From contig NZ_JBGNYA010000001.1 of NCBI RefSeq assembly GCF_041477585.1, positions 2,790,001 through 2,854,000 of the forward strand: a stretch of 64,000 nt of DNA, written 5' to 3'. The notes beneath the pieces were generated by a model. It was not told the DNA's origin. It was given only the letters and a program-made list of their open reading frames with translations, and did not search any database. Positions within the stretch are counted from its first letter, which is position 1; every line of letters begins with the position of its first letter. Position numbers and translations under genes: made by a program. Positions 41,433 to 51,066 of this stretch are shown in pieces. This DNA comes from Halobellus sp. MBLA0158 (GTDB taxonomy: Archaea > Halobacteriota > Halobacteria > Halobacteriales > Haloferacaceae).

Positions 41433-42509
41433 TCACCACTCACCGATGAATTCGGGCTCGATCCCGACCTTATCGGCGAGTTCCATCGTATATCGTATTT
41501 TGTCGTCTGAACTCATATGTGTGAGCAAGTAGAAATCACCCGCTATCGGCTTAGATCCCTTCATATTATTCCCATTCGGATGCTCAGGCCTGTGATTGAT
41601 CAAGGCCCGGTTCCCTCGTCCAGTTCCGGGGATATACGGAATATCAATTTCGTCAGTCAATTCCTCTTCTTGTATAAGGTACTCAACGGCGGAAGCGACG
41701 ACTTCCGATTGTACATCACCGTTCACCCGCTGAATTTCATCTCCGTTTCGTAGAAATCGGATGACGTACTTTCTATCTTCTCGCCTCTTGTTCTGGTTCC
41801 CACCCGAGTCTCTGGAAGCTGTCACAGCCTCCCGATGAGTCTGTTCCTCCAACGAATCGATCAGATTATCTACGAAATTCTTCGCCTGGTCCTCGACCAA
41901 TTGTGAGACCGAATTGCCCGCGACGTTCGTTACTACACGTGTTACATCCTCCGCGAGCGTTTCTTTGTTCTCTCGAAGTGATTGTACGGCCTCTTGTACT
42001 GCCTCAATCTTCTTGGCAATTTGTCGAGATTCACCCGAAGCGATCGAGTCGTGCGAGAGTGCTTTGAGAGGATGTTCATTGTTCGGTACGGTCTCGATAC
42101 CGAATGCTGCAAGAGAGATTTCGTTCGGTCTAGTACTGGAGATATCACGACGGAATATCTCGAACTGGCGACCGTTCGAGAGCAGTCCCCAGTCAACGCC
42201 GACCTGTCGCATATAACTTTTCAACTGATTTTCGTGGCTTTGATCAAGAGGTGTATCACATCCCTTCGCCTCAACGAACACGACTGGCGCTCCTTCGAGT
42301 TTGAGTGCGTAATCGACTTTCTTCGTCCCGGATCCCATCTGCACAGAATACTCAAGTTCGACATCCGAAGAGAGAATATCCCAACCGAGAGTTTCGATCA
42401 GCGGTTCTATGACCTTCCGCTTGGTATTCTCTTCGTCCATCTGCGGCGAGTCCTCAATGAGATTGGAGGAGCGTTCCGCGTATTCGACCAACTCCTCACG
42501 AAGCATCAT
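41433..42509 (-). CDS. HsdR-N-type PD-(D/E)xK nuclease-like protein
   Basis: A 358-aa protein with the type I restriction HsdR N-terminal fold: TKRKVIEPLIETLGWDILS, then the catalytic strand KKVDYALKLEGAPVVFVEAK with Asp66 and Glu80-x-Lys82, then the Gln-containing HENQLKSYMRQVGVDWGLLS. After a helical middle (about 150-240) comes a second domain (RKYVIRFLRNGDEIQRVNG ...). No helicase, methylase or specificity subunit accompanies it, so it is not a complete restriction system. The base composition is lower in GC than the neighbouring genes, and it lies next to tRNA-Gly, which suggests acquisition. It may be a solitary defence nuclease; unproven. Confidence 0.78.
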   Translation of the reverse strand: MMLREELVEYAERSSNLIEDSPQMDEENTKRKVIEPLIETLGWDILSSDVELEYSVQMGSGTKKVDYALKLEGAPVVFVEAKGCDTPLDQSHENQLKSYMRQVGVDWGLLSNGRQFEIFRRDISSTRPNEISLAAFGIETVPNNEHPLKALSHDSIASGESRQIAKKIEAVQEAVQSLRENKETLAEDVTRVVTNVAGNSVSQLVEDQAKNFVDNLIDSLEEQTHREAVTASRDSGGNQNKRREDRKYVIRFLRNGDEIQRVNGDVQSEVVASAVEYLIQEEELTDEIDIPYIPGTGRGNRALINHRPEHPNGNNMKGSKPIAGDFYLLTHMSSDDKIRYTMELADKVGIEPEFIGEW

Positions 42510-42639
42510 ATATGCCGTAGTTCTCTGGAAGTCTGATAAAGATGGGGAGGAAAAGCGTTTCCCAGAGCAATCTTACTCACAGTCTTGTCCGTAATCAGCC
42601 CCCGGGAATGCAAAATTCGATCTAGTCGAAGCAGTTGTA

Positions 42640-42715
42640 CGCGGGGCGAGCGGAGCGAGCCCCGCGCTCCTTTTTGGTCCAGATTTTTGCAAGGAGGGGT
42701 TCGCGAAGCGAACCC
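42640..42715. repeat. Two GC-rich hairpins downstream of tRNA-Gly
   Basis: Two inverted repeats lie between the nuclease gene and tRNA-Gly. The first has 8-base arms, cgcggggc at 42640-42647 and gccccgcg at 42659-42666. The second has perfect 8-base arms and a 3-base loop, gggttcgc at 42697-42704 and gcgaaccc at 42708-42715. T runs border both. They may act as terminators or RNA-stabilising elements for the tRNA transcript. Confidence 0.55.
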
Positions 42716-42736
42716 GACGCAGCAAAAAGGTGGAAG

Positions 42737-42807
42737 TGCGCTGGCTGGGATTTGAACCCAGGTTGTGACCATGGCAAGGTCACGTGATACCACTACACTA
42801 CCAGCGC
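42737..42807 (-). tRNA. tRNA-Gly (anticodon GCC)
   Basis: A 71-nt tRNA on the minus strand. The acceptor arms GCGCTGG and CCAGCGC pair, the T arm is CTGGG-TTCAAAT-CCCAG, and the anticodon stem TGACC/GGTCA encloses TTGCCAT, giving anticodon GCC. The discriminator is A, CCA is not encoded and no intron is seen. A five-T run follows within about 15 bases of the 3' end. Confidence 0.95.
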
Positions 42808-42844
42808 GTGGTGCGTTCGTCTGCATCCCAAGCGAGGTGAGATT

Positions 42845-42854
42845 GATAAATAAG
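42845..42854 (-). promoter_or_regulatory. TATA-like box for tRNA-Gly
   Basis: CTTATTTATC on the minus strand is about 42 bases ahead of the tRNA 5' end, which would leave a 5' leader of about 15 bases for RNase P. Confidence 0.5.
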
Positions 42855-43035
42855 ACTTGCGAATCGGAGGGAAATCGGGCGATGGCGTGGGGCCGAATAC
42901 CACGGGACGTGGGGCCACGAAACGGCCGCCAACGCGGGTGAGACGGCCTCACACGCCCCGCGAGCTTTCGCTACTCTTTTAGGCTCCCCTCCGGTATCGC
43001 TGGTACAGTCTAGACGTGACGCTGAAGGGACCGGT

Positions 43036-43875
43036 ATGACGCTGACGGTACTCGTGCCGTCCTCGCTGGTCCGGGAAGCCGAGGACAAACGCGAGGCGAC
43101 TCGCAAACTCGGCTACGTCGCCCGCGCGGCGACGGTGTTCCGGGCCGACCGCCTGGATGTCTTCCCCGACCGGGAAGGCGAACGGCGGTTCGGGGGCGAG
43201 TTCGTCGAAACGGTGCTGCGATACGCCGCCACGCCACCACATCTCCGAAAGGATCTGTGGGGGCGACGCGACGAACTCGAGTACGCCGGCGTGCTGCCGC
43301 CCCTCCGCGTCCCGTCTACGACCGGCTCCGAATCAGACGGTTCGGGGTCGTTAACACAGGGAATCGTGACCGAGGTCGGACCTGACGGCCGCGTCCGGGT
43401 CAATTGCGAACTGCAACACCCGATCTCGCTCCACGTGCCTCCGGGAATGGAGGTGCGGGAGGGAGAGCGCGTCGCCATCAGGATCTCTTCGCGAGAACCG
43501 GTCCGTGCGCGGATCGTCGACGAGCCCCTTCCGGGCTTCGACGTGTCCCGTACGGACCTCGAGGAAGCGCTCGGCCGCCCCGACGCGGGCGTCGCCATCG
43601 CGACGTCTCGCTTCGGGGAGGCGCTGACCACGACGTGGCTGCCGCAGCTCGCCTCGCGCATCGAGCGCGAGGGCGCGACGGTCGCGTTCGGGTCGCCCGG
43701 CCGTGGGCTTCCGGAGATCCTCGGGGTCGATATAGACGCCGAGGGTCCGGTCGAACCCGCAGACGGTCCGGGGTTCGACCTCTGGCTGAATACGATTCCG
43801 CGACAGGGCAGCGAGACCGTGCGAACCGAAGAAGCGATGTTCGCCTCGCTCGCGTCCCTGACACTCACGGAGTGA
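43036..43875 (+). CDS. SPOUT-fold RNA methyltransferase (DUF171/C9orf114-like)
   Basis: A predicted SAM-dependent RNA methyltransferase of 279 aa. The family has a SPOUT (trefoil-knot) domain interrupted by an OB-like insert. Here the N-terminal strand TLTVLVPSSLVREAEDKREA is followed by RAATVFRADRL, the OB-like part near 110-165, and the knot with VAFGSPGRGLPEILGVD and FDLWLNTIPRQGSETVRTEEA. Related proteins methylate uridine in rRNA. It starts the ribosomal superoperon, and its stop lies five bases before uL3, as in other haloarchaea. A TATA-like cttttagg at about 42975 is a likely operon promoter. Confidence 0.85.
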   Translation: MTLTVLVPSSLVREAEDKREATRKLGYVARAATVFRADRLDVFPDREGERRFGGEFVETVLRYAATPPHLRKDLWGRRDELEYAGVLPPLRVPSTTGSESDGSGSLTQGIVTEVGPDGRVRVNCELQHPISLHVPPGMEVREGERVAIRISSREPVRARIVDEPLPGFDVSRTDLEEALGRPDAGVAIATSRFGEALTTTWLPQLASRIEREGATVAFGSPGRGLPEILGVDIDAEGPVEPADGPGFDLWLNTIPRQGSETVRTEEAMFASLASLTLTE

Positions 43876-43879
43876 TCAT

Positions 43880-44896
43880 ATGCCACAACCAAGCAGACCA
43901 CGAAAAGGTTCGATGGGCTTCAGCCCGCGCAAGCGTGCGGCCAAGGAAGTCCCACGTATCCGGTCGTGGCCCGACGACGAGGGCGCGCCCGGACTCCAGG
44001 GCTTCGCCGGCTACAAGGCCGGGATGACCCAGGTGATGATGGTCAACGACGAGGCCAACTCCCCCCGCGAAGGGATGGAAGAGGCCGTCCCGGTGACCGT
44101 CGTCGAGACGCCGCCGATGCGCGCCGTCGCCCTTCGAGCCTACGAAGACACGCCGTACGGTGCAAAGCCCCTGACGGAAGTGTGGGCCGGTGAGTTCGAC
44201 GAGGACCTCGACCGCGTCCTCGACCTCCCGAACGAGGACACCTTCGAGTCCGACGCCGACGACCTTCGGTCCGCCGTCGAGGCGGGCGACGTCGACGACG
44301 TCCGGCTCATCACCCACACCGTCCCCGCAGGGATGCAGAACGTCCCCAAGAAGAAGCCCGACGTGATGGAGACCCGCGTGGGCGGCGGCTCGGTCGACGA
44401 GCGCGTCGACTTCGCGCTTGAGCTCCTCGAAGACGGCGGCGAACACGAGATGTCGGACGTCTTCCGTTCCGGCGAGTACCTCGACGTCGCCGGCGTCACG
44501 AAGGGCAAGGGCACCCAGGGCCCCGTCAAGCGCTGGGGCGTCCAGAAGCGGAAGGGCAAGCACGCCCGCCAGGGCTGGCGGCGCCGGATCGGCAACCTCG
44601 GCCCGTGGAACCCCTCGCGCGTGCGCTCGACCGTCCCCCAGCAGGGCCAGACGGGCTACCACCAGCGGACCGAACTGAACAAGCGCCTCATCGACATCGG
44701 TGAGGGCGACGAACCGAGCGTCGACGGCGGCTTCGTCGGCTACGGCGAGGTCGACGGACCGTACGCGCTGGTCAAGGGCTCGCTCCCGGGCCCCGACAAG
44801 CGCCTCCTGCGGTTCCGACCGGCCGTCCGACCGAAGGACCAGCCGCGCCTCGACCCCGAGGTGCGCTACGTCTCGACCGAATCGAACCAGGGCTAA
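43880..44896 (+). CDS. rpl3: Ribosomal protein uL3
   Basis: Large-subunit protein of 338 aa near the peptidyl-transferase centre. It has the archaeal start MPQPSRPRKGSMGFSPRKRA and the family segments GFAGYKAGMTQVM and VTKGKGTQGPVKRWGVQKRK, with the loop that reaches the catalytic centre. First ribosomal gene of the operon. The start sits five bases after the methyltransferase stop, and uL4 follows after three bases. Confidence 0.97.
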   Translation: MPQPSRPRKGSMGFSPRKRAAKEVPRIRSWPDDEGAPGLQGFAGYKAGMTQVMMVNDEANSPREGMEEAVPVTVVETPPMRAVALRAYEDTPYGAKPLTEVWAGEFDEDLDRVLDLPNEDTFESDADDLRSAVEAGDVDDVRLITHTVPAGMQNVPKKKPDVMETRVGGGSVDERVDFALELLEDGGEHEMSDVFRSGEYLDVAGVTKGKGTQGPVKRWGVQKRKGKHARQGWRRRIGNLGPWNPSRVRSTVPQQGQTGYHQRTELNKRLIDIGEGDEPSVDGGFVGYGEVDGPYALVKGSLPGPDKRLLRFRPAVRPKDQPRLDPEVRYVSTESNQG

Positions 44897-44899
44897 ACA

Positions 44900-45646
44900 A
44901 TGCAGGCAACAATTCGCGACCTGAACGGCGACGACGCCGGCACGCTCGACCTCCCCGAGGTCTTCGAGACCCCGTACCGTCCGGACCTCATCGAGCGCGC
45001 CGTCGTCGCCGCGCAGGCGAACCGAAAACAGGCGTACGGTGCCGACCCCTACGCGGGGCTCCGAACTCCCGCCGAATCGTTCGGCAGCGGCCGCGGGATG
45101 GCGCACGTGCCCCGCGAGAACGGGCGCGCGCGGCGCGTCCCGCACACGGTCAAGGGTCGTAAGGCGCACCCGCCGAAGGCAGAGAAAGACCAGGGCAAGG
45201 ACATCAACGACAAGGAGCGGAAGCTCGCCGTCCGATCGGCGATCGCCGCCACCGCGGACGAAGAGATCGTCCGCGAGCGCGGTCACGCGTTCGACGACGG
45301 CGTCGAACTCCCGCTCGTCGTCTCCGACGACTTCGAGGATCTGGTGAAGACCCGCGAGGTCGTCGACCTCCTGGAGACGCTCGGCGTCCACGCGGACATC
45401 GAGCGCTCCGATGAGAACAAGAAGGTGAAGGCGGGTCGCGGCAAGACCCGGGGTCGGAAGTACACCCGACCGAAGTCGATCCTCTTCGTCACGAGCGACG
45501 AACCCTCGAAGGCGGCGCGGAACCTCGCCGGCGCCGACGTGGTCACCGCCGACAACGTCAGCGCCGAGGACCTCGCGCCCGGCACGCAGGCGGGCCGACT
45601 GACGCTCTTCACCGAGAGCGCGATCGAGGAGGTGGCCGACCGATGA
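44900..45646 (+). CDS. rpl4: Ribosomal protein uL4
   Basis: Large-subunit protein of 248 aa lining the exit tunnel. The archaeal/eukaryotic type is shown by YRPDLIERAVVAAQANRKQA, the extended tunnel loop GSGRGMAHVPRENGRARRVP, and RGRKYTRPKSILFVTSDEPS. It overlaps uL23 by four bases (ATGA), so translation is coupled. Confidence 0.97.
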   Translation: MQATIRDLNGDDAGTLDLPEVFETPYRPDLIERAVVAAQANRKQAYGADPYAGLRTPAESFGSGRGMAHVPRENGRARRVPHTVKGRKAHPPKAEKDQGKDINDKERKLAVRSAIAATADEEIVRERGHAFDDGVELPLVVSDDFEDLVKTREVVDLLETLGVHADIERSDENKKVKAGRGKTRGRKYTRPKSILFVTSDEPSKAARNLAGADVVTADNVSAEDLAPGTQAGRLTLFTESAIEEVADR

Positions 45647-45897
45647 GCTCGCTCATCGACCACCCGCTCGTCACCGAGAAGGCGATGGACGAGATGGACT
45701 TCGACAACAAGCTCCAGTTCATCGTCGATCTCGACGCCGAAAAGCCCGAGATCGTCGAGGAGATCGAGTCGCGCTACGACGTGTCGGTCACGAAGGTCAA
45801 CACGCAGGTGACGCCGCGCGGCCAGAAGAAGGCGACCGTACAGCTGAGCGAAGACGACGACGCGCAGGAAGTCGCCTCGCGAATCGGGGTGTTCTGA
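45643..45897 (+). CDS. rpl23: Ribosomal protein uL23
   Basis: Exit-tunnel-rim protein of 84 aa that forms part of the docking site for SRP and the translocon. MSSLIDHPLVTEKAMDEMD and SVTKVNTQVTPRGQKKATVQ are family segments. It overlaps uL4 by four bases, and uL2 starts two bases after its stop. Confidence 0.96.
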   Translation: MSSLIDHPLVTEKAMDEMDFDNKLQFIVDLDAEKPEIVEEIESRYDVSVTKVNTQVTPRGQKKATVQLSEDDDAQEVASRIGVF

Positions 45898-45899
45898 GA

Positions 45900-46634
45900 A
45901 TGGGACGACGAATTCAGGGCCAGCGTCGCGGTCGCGGGACGTCCACCTTCCGGGCGCCCTCGCACCGCTACAAGGCCGAACTCTCGCACAAGAAGGCCGA
46001 ATCGGACGACACCGTCTCCGGGACGGTCGTCGACATCGAACACGACCCCGCCCGCAGCGCGCCGGTCGTCGCCGTCGAGTTCGAGGACGGGGACCAGCGC
46101 CTCATCCTCGCGCCCGAGGGCGTCGCCGTCGGCGACACGATCCAGGTCGGCGTGAGCGCGGAGATCAAGCCCGGGAACACGCTCCCGCTGGCGGAGATCC
46201 CCGAGGGGGTCCCCGTCTGTAACGTCGAGCGCCAGCCCGGCGACGGCGGGAAGTTCGCCCGCGCGTCCGGGACGAGCGCCCAGCTGCTCACACACGACCG
46301 CAAGGTCGCGGTCGTCCAGCTCCCCTCCGGAGAGGTAAAGCGGCTGAACCCGCAGTGCCGCGCCACCGTCGGCGTCGTCGCCGGCGGCGGTCGGACGGAA
46401 AAGCCGTTCGTGAAGGCGGGCAAGAAGCACCACAAGATGAAAGCGCGCGGCATCAAGTGGCCGCGCGTCCGCGGGGTCGCGATGAACGCCGTCGATCACC
46501 CGTTCGGTGGCGGCGGCCGCCAGCACCCCGGACAGCCGAAGTCCGTCTCGCGGGACGCCCCGCCGGGACGGAAGGTCGGTGACATCGCCTCGAAGCGGAC
46601 CGGTCGAGGCGGCAAAGGAGGCAAGGACAACTAA
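45900..46634 (+). CDS. rpl2: Ribosomal protein uL2
   Basis: Large-subunit protein of 244 aa needed for subunit joining and the peptidyl-transferase centre. It starts [20 protein letters not shown] and has the conserved C-terminal loop [20 protein letters not shown] with the functional His. The length is normal for archaea. Its TAA shares one base with the ATG of uS19. Confidence 0.97.
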   Translation: MGRRIQGQRRGRGTSTFRAPSHRYKAELSHKKAESDDTVSGTVVDIEHDPARSAPVVAVEFEDGDQRLILAPEGVAVGDTIQVGVSAEIKPGNTLPLAEIPEGVPVCNVERQPGDGGKFARASGTSAQLLTHDRKVAVVQLPSGEVKRLNPQCRATVGVVAGGGRTEKPFVKAGKKHHKMKARGIKWPRVRGVAMNAVDHPFGGGGRQHPGQPKSVSRDAPPGRKVGDIASKRTGRGGKGGKDN

Positions 46635-47056
46635 TGAGTTCGGAATACCGCACCGGCCGCGAGGGTGAGTTCACCTACCGCGGCTACACGCTCGACGAGC
46701 TGCAGGAGATGTCGCTCGAAGAGGTCGCGGAACTGCTCCCCGCTCGACAGCGGCGAACCATCGAACGAGGACTCTCCGTCCAGCAGGAGAAGCTGCTGGA
46801 GGAGGCCCGCGAGGCCGGCGTTCAGGAGACGGCCAACGACCCGATCCGGACGCACCTCCGCGACATGCCCGTCCTGCCCGAGTTCGTCGAGAAGACGTTC
46901 GAGGTGTACACCGGGCAGTCCTTCGAGCGCGTCCGCGTCGAGCCCGAGATGATCGGGCACTACCTGGGCGAGTTCCAGCTGACCCGGACGTCGGTCGAAC
47001 ACGGGCAGGCCGGCATCGGCGCGACCCGGTCCTCGAAGTTCGTGCCGCTCAAATAA
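46634..47056 (+). CDS. rps19: Ribosomal protein uS19
   Basis: Small-subunit head protein of 140 aa contacting uS13 and the A-site region. It shows the archaeal/eukaryotic N-terminal extension ([20 protein letters not shown]) and the core [20 protein letters not shown]. It overlaps uL2 by one base, and uL22 begins three bases after its stop. Confidence 0.96.
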   Translation: MSSEYRTGREGEFTYRGYTLDELQEMSLEEVAELLPARQRRTIERGLSVQQEKLLEEAREAGVQETANDPIRTHLRDMPVLPEFVEKTFEVYTGQSFERVRVEPEMIGHYLGEFQLTRTSVEHGQAGIGATRSSKFVPLK

Positions 47057-47059
47057 ACC

Positions 47060-47530
47060 ATGGGTATCAACTACAGCGTCGAGGCCGACCCGGAGACCAC
47101 CGCCAAGGGGATGCTCCGCGAGCGGCCCATCAGCCTGAAGCACAGCAAGGCCATCGCCCGCGAGATCAAGGGGATGACCGTCGAAGACGCCGAGGACTAC
47201 CTCGAAGACGTCGTCGACGAGAAGCAGTCGGTCCCGTTCCGCCAGCACAACTCCGGCGTCGGACACCGCTCCGACATCGACGGCTGGGACGCGGGCCGCT
47301 ACCCCGAGAAGGCCTCGAAGGCGTTCCTCGAACTCCTGCACAACGTCGCGTCGAACGCGGACGAGCAGGGGTTCGACGGCCGTTCGATGGTCATCAAGCA
47401 CGTCGCGCCCCACAAGGTCGGCGAGCGCCAGGGCCGCAAGCCCCGAGCGTTCGGTAGCGCCGACCCCTGGAACACGGTCGAGTGCGACGTCGAACTCATC
47501 ATCGAGGAACCCGAGGAGGTCGAAGCCTAA
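47060..47530 (+). CDS. rpl22: Ribosomal protein uL22
   Basis: Exit-tunnel protein of 156 aa with the archaeal extension. [20 protein letters not shown] and [16 protein letters not shown] at the start and [20 protein letters not shown] at the end identify it. Its stop overlaps the uS3 ATG by one base. Confidence 0.96.
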   Translation: MGINYSVEADPETTAKGMLRERPISLKHSKAIAREIKGMTVEDAEDYLEDVVDEKQSVPFRQHNSGVGHRSDIDGWDAGRYPEKASKAFLELLHNVASNADEQGFDGRSMVIKHVAPHKVGERQGRKPRAFGSADPWNTVECDVELIIEEPEEVEA

Positions 47531-48459
47531 TGGCGGACGAACACCAGTTCATCGAGGACGGACTGCAGCGCTCGCAGATCGACGAGTTCTTCGCCGAAGA
47601 GCTCGGCCGCGCCGGCTACGGCGGGATGGACGTCGCGAAGACCCCGATGGGGACCCAGATCGTCCTGAAGGCCGAAAAGCCCGGGATGGTCATCGGCAAG
47701 GGCGGCAAGAACATCCGCAAGGTCACTCGCGAACTCGAAGAGCGGTTCGACCTCGACGACCCCCAGATCGACGTCCAGGAGGTCGACGAACCGGACCTGA
47801 ACGCCCGCATCGTCGCGGACCGCCTCGCCAACGCCTTAGAGCGCGGCTGGTACTTCCGCAAGGCGGGCCACACGACGATCGACCGCATTATGGAATCCGG
47901 CGCCCTCGGCGCCGAGATCGTCCTGAGCGGCAAGGTCACGGGCGCCCGCTCGCGCGTGGAGAAGTTCAACCGCGGCTACATCAAGCACAACGGCGAGCCC
48001 GCCCAGGAGATCGTCGACGAGGGCCAGGGCGTCGCCGTGATGAAGCTCGGCACGATCGGCGTGACCGTGAAGATCATCCCGCCGGGCGCAGAGCTGCCCG
48101 ACGACTTCGAGATCCACGAGGACGTCGACGTCGAGCCCGTCGAGCAGGTCGCCGAGAGCGAAGGCGTCGAGGCGCTCCTCGAAGAGGAACCCGAGGAGGT
48201 CCCCGACGTCGGCGAGGCCGACGAGGACGTCGAGATCCCCGACGAGGAGCCCGAAGAGGTCATCGACGAGGAAGTCGTCGAGGAGGTCATCGACGAGACC
48301 GAGTCCGAAGAAGACGAGGACGTCGAGGTCCCGACCGAATCGGACGTCGAGGAGGAGCTCGACGAACTCGACGAGGACGTCGAGGCGGAAGCCGAGGAGC
48401 TCCTCGACGAGATGGAAGAGGCCGACGAGGCCGACGCGGACGAGGAGGCTGAGGAATAA
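47530..48459 (+). CDS. rps3: Ribosomal protein uS3 with long acidic tail
   Basis: Small-subunit protein of 309 aa at the mRNA entry. The KH domain has [20 protein letters not shown], and the C-terminal part has [20 protein letters not shown] and [20 protein letters not shown]. After residue about 205, an extra tail of roughly 100 residues is almost wholly Asp/Glu/Val, longer than in most archaea, and typical of a halophile's solubility tail. The start overlaps the uL22 stop by one base. Confidence 0.96.
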   Translation: MADEHQFIEDGLQRSQIDEFFAEELGRAGYGGMDVAKTPMGTQIVLKAEKPGMVIGKGGKNIRKVTRELEERFDLDDPQIDVQEVDEPDLNARIVADRLANALERGWYFRKAGHTTIDRIMESGALGAEIVLSGKVTGARSRVEKFNRGYIKHNGEPAQEIVDEGQGVAVMKLGTIGVTVKIIPPGAELPDDFEIHEDVDVEPVEQVAESEGVEALLEEEPEEVPDVGEADEDVEIPDEEPEEVIDEEVVEEVIDETESEEDEDVEVPTESDVEEELDELDEDVEAEAEELLDEMEEADEADADEEAEE

Positions 48460-48671
48460 TGGCGATCCTCTACACCGAAGAGATCCGCGACATGACGCCC
48501 GCCGAGCGCGAAGCCGAGCTCGAAGAGCTCGAGACGGAGCTGCTCAACACGCGGGCCGTCCAGGCCGCCGGCGGCGCCCCGGAGAACCCGGGCCGCGTCA
48601 GCGAGCTGAAGAAGACGATCGCGCGGATCAAGACGATCCAGCAGGAAGAAGGCGACCTCGACGACGAGTAA
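48459..48671 (+). CDS. rpl29: Ribosomal protein uL29
   Basis: A 70-aa two-helix protein at the tunnel exit. [20 protein letters not shown] and [20 protein letters not shown] are the two helices. It overlaps the uS3 stop by one base and is followed after seven bases by the RNase P subunit gene. Confidence 0.95.
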   Translation: MAILYTEEIRDMTPAEREAELEELETELLNTRAVQAAGGAPENPGRVSELKKTIARIKTIQQEEGDLDDE

Positions 48672-48678
48672 GAACCCA

Positions 48679-49209
48679 ATGGCACTGACACCCGAGACGC
48701 TGACGCGACACGAGCTCAACGGCCTCCGCGTGGCCGTCGTCGACGCGCCCAACCCCGACCTCGTCGGGATCTGCGGCCGCGTCGTCGTCGAGACGATGCA
48801 GACCCTGCACGTCGACGTCAGCGACTGCGACGCCGATGCCGAGGCCGCCGAGAGCGCGGCCGCGGCGTCGGCCCGGGTGAAGCAGGTGCCGAAGCAGGGC
48901 TCGATCCTGGAGTTCGAGCTTCCCGCGTCCGACGCCGCCTCGGACGACCCGTCCGGAGGGCGCGACGCGCGGGGACGCGGAAGCGACGAACACGAACGCG
49001 GAGACGAACGCGAACGCACAGATGAAGCCGCCGACGCTGCGAAGGCGTCGGGGACCGCGTCCGAACTTCGGTCGGATACTGCCGGCGGATTCGATGCCGG
49101 TCAGTCTGGCCGTTGCGAGGGTGCGGCCTACGTTACGGTGGATGGCACACGTCTGCTCTCACGACCCGCCTTGCGGACCGAGAAGGCAGGTGACACACTA
49201 TGGCGATAG
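48679..49209 (+). CDS. rnp1: RNase P protein component 1 (Rnp1/Rpp29) with acidic insert
   Basis: An archaeal RNase P subunit (Rpp29 homologue) that helps the catalytic RNA remove tRNA 5' leaders. The Sm-like fold parts are [55 protein letters not shown] and, at the end, [20 protein letters not shown]. Between the last two lies an insert of about 65 residues rich in Asp/Arg/Glu/Ser (about 83-148) that most archaeal homologues lack. The 176-aa length is therefore large. It overlaps the uS17 start by ten bases, keeping the usual archaeal position between uL29 and uS17. Confidence 0.93.
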   Translation: MALTPETLTRHELNGLRVAVVDAPNPDLVGICGRVVVETMQTLHVDVSDCDADAEAAESAAAASARVKQVPKQGSILEFELPASDAASDDPSGGRDARGRGSDEHERGDERERTDEAADAAKASGTASELRSDTAGGFDAGQSGRCEGAAYVTVDGTRLLSRPALRTEKAGDTLWR

Positions 49210-49526
49210 GACTGAACGTAGAAGCACCGGAGGAGGCCTGCTCCGACGAGAACTGTCCGTTCCACGGGACACTTTCCGTGCGCGGACAGACGCTCGAAGG
49301 CACGGTCGCCTCCACCGACATGGAGAAAACCGTCATCGTGGAGCGTGAATACGACGTTCACGTTCCCAAGTACGACCGCTACATGAAGCGGCGTAGTCGC
49401 ATTCCGGCTCACGCACCCCCGTGCGTCGAGCTCGAGGAGGGCGACACGGTGCGCATCGCAGAGACCCGACCGCTGTCGAAGACCAAGGCTCACGTCGTGG
49501 TCGAGACCCTCGGAGGTGAGGAGTGA
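49200..49526 (+). CDS. rps17: Ribosomal protein uS17
   Basis: Small-subunit OB-fold protein of 108 aa. It has the archaeal zinc-less N-terminal part with [20 protein letters not shown] and the core [20 protein letters not shown]. It overlaps both Rnp1 (ten bases) and uL14 (one base). Confidence 0.96.
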   Translation: MAIGLNVEAPEEACSDENCPFHGTLSVRGQTLEGTVASTDMEKTVIVEREYDVHVPKYDRYMKRRSRIPAHAPPCVELEEGDTVRIAETRPLSKTKAHVVVETLGGEE

Positions 49527-49924
49527 TGGAGGCGCTGAAAGCCGACGTCACGAAAGGCCTCGAACGGGGCTCGCTCATCACGTGCGCCGACAACACTGGC
49601 GCGCGCCAGCTGAAGGTCATCAGCGTGAAGGGCTACTCAGGAACCAAGAACCGACACCCCAAGGCGGGCATCGGCGACCAGGTCACCGTCTCGGTGACCA
49701 AGGGGACGCCCGAGATGCGCCGCCAGGTGCTCGAGGCCGTCATCGTCCGCCAGCGGAAGCCGATCCGCCGGCCGGACGGGACGCGCGTGAAGTTCGAGGA
49801 CAACGCCGCCGTCATCATCGACGAGATGGAGGAGCCTCGCGGGACCGAGATCAAGGGTCCCATCGCGCGCGAAGTGGCCGAGCGCTTCGGGAGCATCGCC
49901 TCGACGGCGACGATGATCGTTTGA
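49526..49924 (+). CDS. rpl14: Ribosomal protein uL14
   Basis: Large-subunit protein of 132 aa at the intersubunit face. The start [20 protein letters not shown] and [19 protein letters not shown] are typical. The ATG at 49526 overlaps the uS17 stop by one base; a GTG three bases upstream would add one Met. Confidence 0.96.
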   Translation: MEALKADVTKGLERGSLITCADNTGARQLKVISVKGYSGTKNRHPKAGIGDQVTVSVTKGTPEMRRQVLEAVIVRQRKPIRRPDGTRVKFEDNAAVIIDEMEEPRGTEIKGPIAREVAERFGSIASTATMIV

Positions 49925-49936
49925 GGTGAGCACAGC

Positions 49937-50293
49937 ATGACAAAGCAACCACGCAAACAGCGAACACGGACGCAGAACGCGCCCCTACACGAGCGGCAGG
50001 ACCAGGTCCGCTCGACGCTGGCCGACGACCTCCGCGAGGAGTACGGCCAGCGCAACGTTCGCGTCAACGCGGGCGACACCGTCGAGGTGCTCCGCGGCGA
50101 CTACGCCGGCACGGAAGGCGAAGTCGTCGAGGTGGACCTCCGGGAGATGGCCGTCTACGTCGAGGACGTGACGGTCGAGAAGGCCGACGGCGAGGAAGTG
50201 CCTCGTCCGCTCGACGCCTCGAACCTCCGCGTGACCGAACTGGACCTGGAAGACGACCGCCGCGAGGCGCGACTCACGGAGGACAACGAATGA
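49937..50293 (+). CDS. rpl24: Ribosomal protein uL24
   Basis: KOW-domain protein of 118 aa that starts large-subunit assembly. [20 protein letters not shown] and the KOW segment [20 protein letters not shown] identify it. It overlaps eS4 by four bases. Confidence 0.96.
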   Translation: MTKQPRKQRTRTQNAPLHERQDQVRSTLADDLREEYGQRNVRVNAGDTVEVLRGDYAGTEGEVVEVDLREMAVYVEDVTVEKADGEEVPRPLDASNLRVTELDLEDDRREARLTEDNE

Positions 50294-51066
50294 CGCGACA
50301 CCAGAAGCGACTGTCGGCACCGAACGCCTGGCCGGTCGAGCGGAAGACCCAGACGTTCACGGTCAAGGCCGGCGCGGGTCCGCACGGCGAGGCGGGGGTC
50401 CCCCTGCTCGTCATCCTGCGGGACGTGCTCGGCTACGCCGACTCGAGGAAGGAGGCGCGCTACGCGCTGAATCAGGGCACGGTCCTGATCAACGGCGACG
50501 CCGTCTCCGACGAGGAGCGCCCGGTGGGGATGTTCGACATCCTCGCGTTCACCGAGCGCGAAGAGTACTACCGGGTCTTCCCCGACGAGGGCGGTCGGCT
50601 CGCGCTGACGCCGATCGACGCCGGCGCGGCGGGCAGCCGCCTCGGCAAGATCGTGAGCAAGCAGGAGGTCGCGGGCGGCGCGACCCAGCTGACGCTCCAC
50701 GACGGCTCGAACGTCCGCGTCGACGACGCCAGCGAGTACAGCACGAAGGACTCGCTCGTCGTCGGCAACGAGGACAAGGAGATCGTCGCGCACTTCCCCT
50801 ACGAGGAGGGCGCGCTGGTCACCGCTGTCGACGGCAGCCACTCCGGCGAGATCGGCACGGTCGAGGAGATCACCGTCACCGCCGGCAGCGGCGACAACAC
50901 CGTCATCGTCGACGGCAGCGACGCGACCTTCGAGACGATCGAGGACTACGTCGTCGTGATCGACGAGAACTTCGTCGAGGACGACGAGGCCGAGTCGGCC
51001 GACGAACCGGACGAATCGGACGACGTCGAGGACGACGAAGCCGACGCCGGAGGTGACGACGAATGA
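50290..51066 (+). CDS. rps4e: Ribosomal protein eS4
   Basis: Small-subunit protein of 258 aa found in archaea and eukaryotes. It has an S4-like RNA-binding domain ([20 protein letters not shown]), a central domain and a C-terminal KOW domain ([20 protein letters not shown]), then an acidic tail of about 30 residues. It overlaps uL5 by four bases. Confidence 0.96.
   Translation: MTRHQKRLSAPNAWPVERKTQTFTVKAGAGPHGEAGVPLLVILRDVLGYADSRKEARYALNQGTVLINGDAVSDEERPVGMFDILAFTEREEYYRVFPDEGGRLALTPIDAGAAGSRLGKIVSKQEVAGGATQLTLHDGSNVRVDDASEYSTKDSLVVGNEDKEIVAHFPYEEGALVTAVDGSHSGEIGTVEEITVTAGSGDNTVIVDGSDATFETIEDYVVVIDENFVEDDEAESADEPDESDDVEDDEADAGGDDE

Noticed and set aside
41433-42509. Complete type I restriction system
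   Set aside because: Only an HsdR N-terminal-like domain is present; no helicase motor, HsdM or HsdS genes are adjacent.
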